A stretch of 51,399 bases of DNA from Acidobacteriota bacterium (GTDB lineage: Bacteria > Acidobacteriota > JAAYUB01), in contig JAGOHA010000012.1 of the NCBI GenBank assembly GCA_017996395.1, forward strand, positions 1-51,399, given 5' to 3'. Made by a program: the position numbers and the translations under genes. The notes under the pieces were generated by a model that saw nothing but the letters and a program-made list of their open reading frames with translations, searched no databases and was not told the origin of the DNA. Below are positions 45,790 to 51,399 of the stretch, piece after piece (the first letter of the stretch is position 1; each line of letters starts with the position of its first letter).

Positions 45790-48345
45790 ATGCGCATTTT
45801 GAGACATTTCAGAGTGTTGCCCAGCATGCCCCAGCGGCTGGGCGCCCTGCGGAAGATCACTCAAAACGTCTGGTTCAGCTGGAACCAGGACGCCATCTCC
45901 CTGTTCCATCGGATGGATCCCGATCTGTGGGATGCCGCGCAGCACAACCCGGTCCGGTTCCTCGGCATGCTCAGCCAGGAGAAGTACCAGGAGCTGCTCA
46001 CCGACGAGGGGTTCCTGTCCCAGTTGGACCGGCTGGAACAGACGTTCGACCAGTACATGAAGGCCAGCCAGCGTTACACCTTCAACCTGGAGCGGCCCAC
46101 CGATTTCCAGGTCGCCTACTTCTCCTTCGAGTACGGACTGACCGAGTGTCTGCCGCTGTATTCCGGCGGCCTGGGCATCCTGTCGGGCGAACACCTCAAG
46201 TCGGCCAGCGACCTTTGCCTGCCCCTCTACGGCATCGGCCTCATGTACCAGAAGGGTTATTTCCAGCAATACCTCAACAACGACGGCTGGCAGCAGGAGC
46301 ACTACCCCGTCAACGATTTCTACAACATGCCGGTCATCCCACTCCGGGATGACGCCGGCGCACCGCTGACCGTCACCGTTGATCTGGCGGGCGTGACCGT
46401 GACCGCTCAGCTCTGGAAGGTCGACGTGGGCCGGGTGCCGCTCTACCTGCTGGACACCAACCTGCCTGAAAATCCGCCCGATTGCCGCGAGATCACCGCC
46501 CAACTCTACGGCGGTGACACCGAACTGCGCATCCGCCAGGAAATTCTGCTCGGCATCGGCGGCGTCCGCGCCCTCGGCCGCCTTGGACTCAATCCCCTCG
46601 TCTTCCACATGAACGAGGGGCACTCGGCGTTTGCCGCCCTGGAGCGGATCCGGCTTCTGATGACCCAGCACAAGGTCTCCTTTGACGATGCGCGCGAGGC
46701 GGTTTACGCCAGCAGCGTGTTCACCACCCACACGCCCGTGCCCGCGGGCAATGACATGTTCCCGCGCTACCTCATGGAGAAGTATTTCGGCGCCTACGTT
46801 CAGCAACTTGGTCTATCCTTCCAGGATCTGATGAGTCTGGGCCGCCAGAATCCCGGCGACGAAGCGGAACCGTTCTGCATGACGGTCCTGGCCATCCGTC
46901 TCTCGGCCCACACCAATGCGGTCAGCCGACTGCACGGCACCGTGTCGCGGCGGATGTGGCAGGGCATCTGGCCGGACGTCCCCGAGTCGGACATCCCCAT
47001 CACCCACATCACCAACGGTGTCCACATCCCCTCCTGGATCTCATTCGAAATGTCCACCCTGTACCAGCGCTACATCGGCCCCAACTGGTTCGAGGATCCC
47101 GACAGCAAGCGGGTGTGGGAGCGGATCGACCGGATTCCCGATTCCGAGCTGTGGCGCACCCACGAGCGCCGGCGGGAACGCCTCGTGGCGTTCACCCGCC
47201 GCCGGCTCCATCGCCAGCTCGTCCGGCGCGGCGCTTCGCGCAAAGAGTTGGGCGTCGCCGCCGAGGTGCTCAACTCGGAGGCCCTGACCATCGGCTTCGC
47301 CCGCCGGTTCGCCACCTACAAGCGCGGCCACCTGATCTTTCGGAATCCCGAGCGCCTGGCGGCCATTCTGAACCACGCCGAGCAGCCGGTCCAGATCATC
47401 ATCGCCGGCAAGGCCCACCCGAAGGACAATCCCGGCAAGGAGATCATCCGCCAAATCATCCATCTCTCCCGGCGGGAGGAATTCCGCCACCGCGTGGTTT
47501 TCCTGGAAGACTACGACATGAACGTGGCGCGCTACCTGGTGCAGGGCGTCGACGTCTGGCTCAACAACCCGCGCCGCCCGCTGGAGGCCTGCGGCACCAG
47601 CGGCATGAAGGTCACGCCGAACGGCGGCCTGAACCTGAGCGTCCTGGACGGCTGGTGGGACGAGGGCTACACCGGCGACAACGGCTGGGCGATCGGCATG
47701 GGCGAGGAGTATACCGACGCCGACTACCATGACGAGGTGGAGAGCGAGGCTATTTACACGTTGCTGGAGAACGAGATCGTCCCCCTGTTCTACGACCGCG
47801 GGCGGGACAACCTGCCACGCGGCTGGATCCAGAAGATGAAGCTGGCCATGAAGACGCTCATCCCATCGTTCAACACCCACCGCATGCTCGAGGATTACGT
47901 GGAGCAGTTTTACGTCCAGGCGGCCATGCAGTGGCGGGTGATGACCGAGAAGAAGATGGCCCGCGCCGCGGAGCTGGCCAAATGGCGGCGCAAGCTGCTG
48001 GACGGCTGGGATCAGGTGCAGATCGTGAACGTCGAGTATCGGCAGAATGGCGACTACGTGATCGGGGCGCCGATCCCCGTACAGGCCGACCTGAAGCTGG
48101 GCCGCATCTCGCCCGAGGAGGTGGAGGTGGACGCCTACTTCGGGCCGGTGGACGCCAACGACAACCTGCAGAATCACGACCTGTCTCCCCTGATTTTCCA
48201 AGGTGAGATTGACAAGGGTGTCTACCGGTTCTCCGGCGAGATCCGCTGCCAGAAGACCGGGAATTTCGGCTTTTTTATCCGTGTCCTCCCCTACCATCCG
48301 CTGCTGTCATCCCAATTGTCCCTGAACAAGATCCTGTGGGGCTAG
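45790..48345 (+). CDS. glgP: alpha-glucan (glycogen/starch) phosphorylase
   Basis: The enzyme releases glucose 1-phosphate from alpha-1,4-glucans using PLP. The 851 residues begin with the family N-domain ([14 protein letters not shown]). [48 protein letters not shown] and [11 protein letters not shown] follow. The active-site region is [20 protein letters not shown] with PLP-binding K607, and TYKRGHLIF and [15 protein letters not shown] lie upstream of it. It is the shorter, more divergent phosphorylase type seen in many bacteria. GGGAG upstream supports the start. dedA follows nine bases later. Confidence 0.95.
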   Translation: MRILRHFRVLPSMPQRLGALRKITQNVWFSWNQDAISLFHRMDPDLWDAAQHNPVRFLGMLSQEKYQELLTDEGFLSQLDRLEQTFDQYMKASQRYTFNLERPTDFQVAYFSFEYGLTECLPLYSGGLGILSGEHLKSASDLCLPLYGIGLMYQKGYFQQYLNNDGWQQEHYPVNDFYNMPVIPLRDDAGAPLTVTVDLAGVTVTAQLWKVDVGRVPLYLLDTNLPENPPDCREITAQLYGGDTELRIRQEILLGIGGVRALGRLGLNPLVFHMNEGHSAFAALERIRLLMTQHKVSFDDAREAVYASSVFTTHTPVPAGNDMFPRYLMEKYFGAYVQQLGLSFQDLMSLGRQNPGDEAEPFCMTVLAIRLSAHTNAVSRLHGTVSRRMWQGIWPDVPESDIPITHITNGVHIPSWISFEMSTLYQRYIGPNWFEDPDSKRVWERIDRIPDSELWRTHERRRERLVAFTRRRLHRQLVRRGASRKELGVAAEVLNSEALTIGFARRFATYKRGHLIFRNPERLAAILNHAEQPVQIIIAGKAHPKDNPGKEIIRQIIHLSRREEFRHRVVFLEDYDMNVARYLVQGVDVWLNNPRRPLEACGTSGMKVTPNGGLNLSVLDGWWDEGYTGDNGWAIGMGEEYTDADYHDEVESEAIYTLLENEIVPLFYDRGRDNLPRGWIQKMKLAMKTLIPSFNTHRMLEDYVEQFYVQAAMQWRVMTEKKMARAAELAKWRRKLLDGWDQVQIVNVEYRQNGDYVIGAPIPVQADLKLGRISPEEVEVDAYFGPVDANDNLQNHDLSPLIFQGEIDKGVYRFSGEIRCQKTGNFGFFIRVLPYHPLLSSQLSLNKILWG

Positions 48346-48354
48346 CCGGGGGAC

Positions 48355-48966
48355 ATGGACGCATTCATCAGCAGCCTGCAGCAACTGCCCCCCCTGTGGA
48401 TCTACACCATCCTGTTCCTGAGCGCGGTGGTGGAGAACCTGGTGCCGCCCGTACCAGGCGACACGGTGACACTCTTCGGTGCCTATCTGGTGGGGATCGG
48501 CTACCTGGATTTCTCCCTGGTCCTCCTCGCCACCACCGCCGGATCGCTCACCGGGTTCATGGGGCTCTACTGGGTGGGTTTCCGGTTCGGCCGCGACTTC
48601 CTGTACGGGCGGAACTACCGGTTCTTCCCCCGTGCCCGCATGGAACAGGTGGACGCCTGGTTTGTCCGGTGGGGGTTGTGGATCGTCCTTGTGAACCGCT
48701 TCCTGTCGGGCGCCCGTTCCGTGATCAGCATCGTCTGCGGCATGACGCGCCTGCCGTACATCCGGGTGGGTCTGGCGGCGCTGGTCAGCTGCCTGGTCTG
48801 GAACGCGCTGCTGCTCGCCGCCGGCTTCTACCTGGGTTCTCGCTGGAAGCAGGTGGTGGACATCGTGGAGAAGTACAACTACGCGGTCCTGGCCGCGGGC
48901 ATCGTAACCGTTGCGCTGATCTATTTGATACGGCGGCGGCGTGCCGTAACTGGTAATAAATCTTGA
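48355..48966 (+). CDS. DedA family membrane protein
   Basis: This 203-residue inner-membrane protein of the DedA/SNARE-associated superfamily has about five hydrophobic segments. The re-entrant loop motif is VVENLVPPVPGDTVTLFGAY. The second conserved site is LVNRFLSGARSVISIVCG, with the usual Arg residues. Members are needed for membrane homeostasis, and some transport undecaprenyl phosphate or phospholipids across the membrane. The tail ends in a basic RRRRAVTGNKS. It follows glgP closely, although no functional link is obvious; a lipid role fits the next genes better. Confidence 0.88.
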   Translation: MDAFISSLQQLPPLWIYTILFLSAVVENLVPPVPGDTVTLFGAYLVGIGYLDFSLVLLATTAGSLTGFMGLYWVGFRFGRDFLYGRNYRFFPRARMEQVDAWFVRWGLWIVLVNRFLSGARSVISIVCGMTRLPYIRVGLAALVSCLVWNALLLAAGFYLGSRWKQVVDIVEKYNYAVLAAGIVTVALIYLIRRRRAVTGNKS

Positions 48967-48991
48967 TCTGCAATCCGAATCATACTAGAAT
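48963..48991 (+). promoter_or_regulatory. sigma70-type promoter for the spt-like gene
   Basis: TTGATC (48963-48968), a 17-base spacer and TAGAAT (48986-48991) lie at the end of dedA and just before the spt-like gene. The -35 is the same as that proposed for ispD. Transcription would start near 48998, with AGGAG at 49014-49018. Confidence 0.6.
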
Positions 48992-49024
48992 TCCACAAAT
49001 GTTCCATCAGCCCAGGAGTTCCGC

Positions 49025-50260
49025 ATGAAGCCCGCTTCGGACAAGAGGAAAAAGCCAGTCGCGGACGCCGGAACGGGCGACGTATTCAAGCGCTGCTACG
49101 AGTACAACCGTCCGGAGCAGTTCAAGTCGCTGGGGCTGTATCCGTACTTCACCGCCTTCAGCGGGTATGTGGGCACCGAACCGATCGTGATGATGAACGG
49201 CTCCCAGGTGCTCATGTTCGGCTCCAACAATTACCTCGGCCTCACCTGCCATCCCAAGGTCAAGGAGGCGGCCGTAGCCGCCATCCAGCGTTATGGCACC
49301 GGCTGCTCCGGTTCCCGGATGCTGAACGGGACCCTGGACATCCACCTCCAGCTTGAAGAAGAGCTGGCCGCCTTCTGCGGCAAGGAAGCGGCGGTACTCT
49401 TCAGTACCGGGTTCATGACCAACGGCTGCCTGTCGAGCCTGCTGGGCCGCGACGTGTTCGCGGTGCTGGACAAGAGCGTCCACGCCAGCATCATCTACGG
49501 CACCATGGCGTCCTTCAGCAAGAACCACCGCCGTTTCAGACACAATGACATGCAGGACCTGGAACGCGAGTTGGCCGCCCTGCCCGCCAACCGGGGCAAG
49601 ATCGTCGTGGTGGACGGAGTGTTCAGCATGGAGGGTGACACGGCGCCGCTCGACCAGATTGTTCCTCTGTGCAAGCGGTACGGCGCCCGGCTCTACGTCG
49701 ATGAAGCCCACGGCATGGGTGTGCTGGGCGAACACGGCGTCGGCACTGTGGAGCACTTCGATGTCACGGCCGACACCGACATCATCATGGCCACGTTCAG
49801 CAAGTCGTTCGCTTCCACCGGCGGCTTCATCGCCTCCGAACGCGCGGTGGTGGAGTACCTGAAACACCACTCCATGCCGTTCATCTTCTCGGCCAGCATG
49901 CCGGCGCCGTCGGTCGCCGCCGCCCGGGCCTCGCTGCAGATCATCAAGGACGAACCGGAGCGCCGCCAGAAGTTGCTGCGCAACGCCCGGCTCATCCGCG
50001 AGGGCCTCACCGCGCTGGGTTTCGAGGTCATCCCCGGCATCACACCCGTCGTGCCGGTGATTGTCGACGACGAACTGCTGCTCTGCCAGATCCACAAGGA
50101 ACTCCTCGCCAACGGCATCTACACCAACCCCATCTTCAAGCCCGCCGCCGACCGCTGCATGGTCCGGATAAGCTGCATGGCCACCCACAACGAGTCGCAG
50201 ATTCAGCAACTGCTCGAGATCATGGCCAAGCTGGGCAAATCCTTCGGCATCATCCACTGA
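49025..50260 (+). CDS. serine palmitoyltransferase-like alpha-oxoamine synthase
   Basis: This is a PLP enzyme of the alpha-oxoamine synthase family, which joins an amino acid to an acyl-CoA or acyl-ACP. The 411 residues show FKSLGLYPYF, LMFGSNNYLGLTCHPKV, YGTGCSGSRMLNGTLDIH, ALLFSTGF-like AVLFSTGFMTNG, DEAHGMGVLG and the PLP lysine in ATFSKSFASTGGF (K260). FIFSASMPAPSVAAARASL follows. The opening and the TFSKSFAS block are closest, in my reading, to bacterial serine palmitoyltransferases of the Bacteroidetes type. Glycine C-acetyltransferase or AONS is the alternative. The next gene, an SDR one base away, supports the ceramide reading. Confidence 0.75.
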   Translation: MKPASDKRKKPVADAGTGDVFKRCYEYNRPEQFKSLGLYPYFTAFSGYVGTEPIVMMNGSQVLMFGSNNYLGLTCHPKVKEAAVAAIQRYGTGCSGSRMLNGTLDIHLQLEEELAAFCGKEAAVLFSTGFMTNGCLSSLLGRDVFAVLDKSVHASIIYGTMASFSKNHRRFRHNDMQDLERELAALPANRGKIVVVDGVFSMEGDTAPLDQIVPLCKRYGARLYVDEAHGMGVLGEHGVGTVEHFDVTADTDIIMATFSKSFASTGGFIASERAVVEYLKHHSMPFIFSASMPAPSVAAARASLQIIKDEPERRQKLLRNARLIREGLTALGFEVIPGITPVVPVIVDDELLLCQIHKELLANGIYTNPIFKPAADRCMVRISCMATHNESQIQQLLEIMAKLGKSFGIIH

Positions 50261-50261
50261 C

Positions 50262-51254
50262 ATGCGCCTGGCCCTCGTCACGGGTGCCACAGGTTTCATC
50301 GGCCGCCACCTGGTCCCTCTGCTCTTGGAGCGCGGCGATGCGGTTCGAGCCGTTGTCCGCAATCCGGCCAAGTTTTCGGCGCTGTTCCCCGATTCCCGCA
50401 ACATCGAATCCGTGCCGGGAGACCTGGCCGATCCGGCCTGTGCTGCACGAGCTGTGGACGGCGCCACCCACGTGTACCACCTGGCGGGGGTCACCAAGGC
50501 GCTTCATCCCGCGGCGTATTACCGGGGCAATGTCGAATCCACCCGGACGATCGTCGCGGCGGTCCGGGCTTCGGCCCGCGCCCCGGAGCGCTTCCTGCAC
50601 GTCAGCTCGCTGGCGGCCATGGGACCCAGCGCCACTCCCGAACCGCCTCCCGAGTACGATTCCCCCGCCCCCCTGACCCACTACGGCCGGAGCAAGCTGG
50701 AGGGCGAAGCGGCAGTCCGGCCATTGGCGGCTGTCTGTCCAGTGACCGTGTTCCGCCCGCCGGTGGTATTCGGACCGGGCGACACCGATGTGCTGCATTT
50801 TTTCCGCGCCGTCGCCCGGGGCTGGCTACCCATCGTCGGCCACGACCGGAAGCGCGTGTCCGTGGTGTACGCGCCGGATCTCGCCGCCGCGATGGTGGCT
50901 GCAGCCGGCTCGGACGCGGCGGTGGGCAAATCGTATTATCCGTGCTACACTGAGAGCTACCGGTGGTCCGAGTTGGGACGGATCGCCGCCGGGGCGCTGG
51001 GCCGGACCTGCCACCAGGTGACCATCCCGATCCCCGCTGTCTGGTTGGTGGCCCTAACTGCCCAGCTTGCCGGGCGCATCGCGCGGAAGCCGACGATTCT
51101 GAACCTGGAGAAGGTCCGCGAGATGCGGGCGGCCTACTGGGTGTGTTCACCGGCCGAGGCGACGCAGGATTTCGGATTCCAACCCCGGTGGACCATTGAC
51201 GAAGCGATCCGCCGAACGATCGACTGGTACAAGGACCATGGACAGCTCGACTGA
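50262..51254 (+). CDS. extended SDR, NAD(P)-dependent epimerase/reductase
   Basis: This 330-residue Rossmann enzyme has the nucleotide loop VTGATGFIGRHL, VYHLAGVTKA, HVSSLAAMGPS and the catalytic YGRSK (YxxxK). FRPPVVFGPGD and VSVVYAPDLAAAM are also typical of the epimerase/dehydratase branch. It begins one base after the SPT-like stop. In bacteria with ceramide synthesis, an SDR of this type (CerR) is encoded near spt and acts on the keto group or sphinganine skeleton. By analogy this could be CerR. Other SDR substrates such as nucleotide sugars or steroid-like lipids cannot be ruled out. Confidence 0.85.
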   Translation: MRLALVTGATGFIGRHLVPLLLERGDAVRAVVRNPAKFSALFPDSRNIESVPGDLADPACAARAVDGATHVYHLAGVTKALHPAAYYRGNVESTRTIVAAVRASARAPERFLHVSSLAAMGPSATPEPPPEYDSPAPLTHYGRSKLEGEAAVRPLAAVCPVTVFRPPVVFGPGDTDVLHFFRAVARGWLPIVGHDRKRVSVVYAPDLAAAMVAAAGSDAAVGKSYYPCYTESYRWSELGRIAAGALGRTCHQVTIPIPAVWLVALTAQLAGRIARKPTILNLEKVREMRAAYWVCSPAEATQDFGFQPRWTIDEAIRRTIDWYKDHGQLD

Positions 51255-51399
51255 CTACGTCCGAACCGAAACCCAGGCCCTGGACCGACCCGGCCTGCGA
51301 CCGGCTGATCTGGCCGTGTTGGTGTTCATCGGCCTGCTGAGTCTGCTGGTCCTGCTCAACTACCGGGAGATCCCCTCCGCCAACCGGCTGCTCATGGTC
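51238..51399 (+). CDS. membrane protein, N-terminal part only (PAP2-like?)
   Basis: The frame opens at ATG 51238, overlapping the SDR end by 17 bases, and runs off the window. The 54 visible residues have a polar head (MDSSTDYVRTETQALD) and then RPADLAVLVFIGLLSLLVLL, a membrane helix. This opening resembles some bacterial PAP2-type phosphatases, but too little is visible to be sure. If PAP2-like, it could be a lipid phosphatase or a headgroup transferase acting on the product of the two genes upstream. Confidence 0.5.
   Translation, partial: MDSSTDYVRTETQALDRPGLRPADLAVLVFIGLLSLLVLLNYREIPSANRLLMV

Overview
The window is about 51 kb of GC-rich (roughly two-thirds G+C), densely coded bacterial chromosome. 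The best lineage clue is a tandem pair of secreted von Willebrand factor A proteins (42703-44545). They look like the 'VWFA-related Acidobacterial domain' family, so I infer an Acidobacteriota-like organism; class and genus cannot be resolved from the sequence alone. A peptidoglycan module (MurG-like, MraY, a class A penicillin-binding protein) and NADH dehydrogenase genes fit a walled, respiring bacterium. No rRNA, tRNA, CRISPR array, prophage, transposase or insertion sequence was seen.

Layout. (1) 1-10.6 kb: a surface-glycan or glycolipid region with a cut-off YfhO-like membrane protein, an STT3-like membrane glycosyltransferase, a GT2-GtrA fusion, two GT-C membrane glycosyltransferases, a GtrB-like polyprenyl-phosphate glycosyltransferase and a second, complete YfhO-like protein. 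(2) 10.6-13.4 kb: ispD (isoprenoid/polyprenol precursor synthesis), an unrecognised helical protein and a radical SAM/SPASM enzyme. (3) 13.5-19.3 kb, minus strand: a six-gene, tightly coupled operon: Ppx/GppA phosphatase with HD domain, two thymidylate-kinase-like proteins, a small basic protein, a metallophosphoesterase and a CYTH/CHAD protein. This looks like a polyphosphate- or nucleotide-linked module and is my best candidate for an undescribed system. (4) 19.5-22.2 kb: class I fructose-bisphosphate aldolase and an HEFGH metallopeptidase. (5) 22.3-26.7 kb: glycine cleavage operon gcvT-gcvH-gcvPA-gcvPB, closed by a clear intrinsic terminator. (6) 26.8-34.4 kb: tsaD, mtnA, a class A PBP, mraY and a murG fused to a HEAT-repeat-like C-terminal domain. 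(7) 34.5-42.3 kb, plus strand: nuoABCDEFGHI behind a good sigma70-type promoter, but without nuoJKLMN. (8) 42.3-44.5 kb: a PilZ protein and the two VWFA proteins. (9) 44.8-49 kb: a PflX-like radical SAM protein, glycogen phosphorylase and a DedA protein. (10) 49-51.4 kb: a serine-palmitoyltransferase-like enzyme, an extended SDR and the start of a membrane protein, possibly a bacterial ceramide/sphingolipid locus.

Regions 1, 2, 6 and 10 all concern the envelope: polyprenol supply (ispD), sugar transfer onto lipid carriers, peptidoglycan assembly and possibly sphingolipids. Promoter calls are by eye. Many starts are GTG or TTG and were chosen from Shine-Dalgarno spacing.
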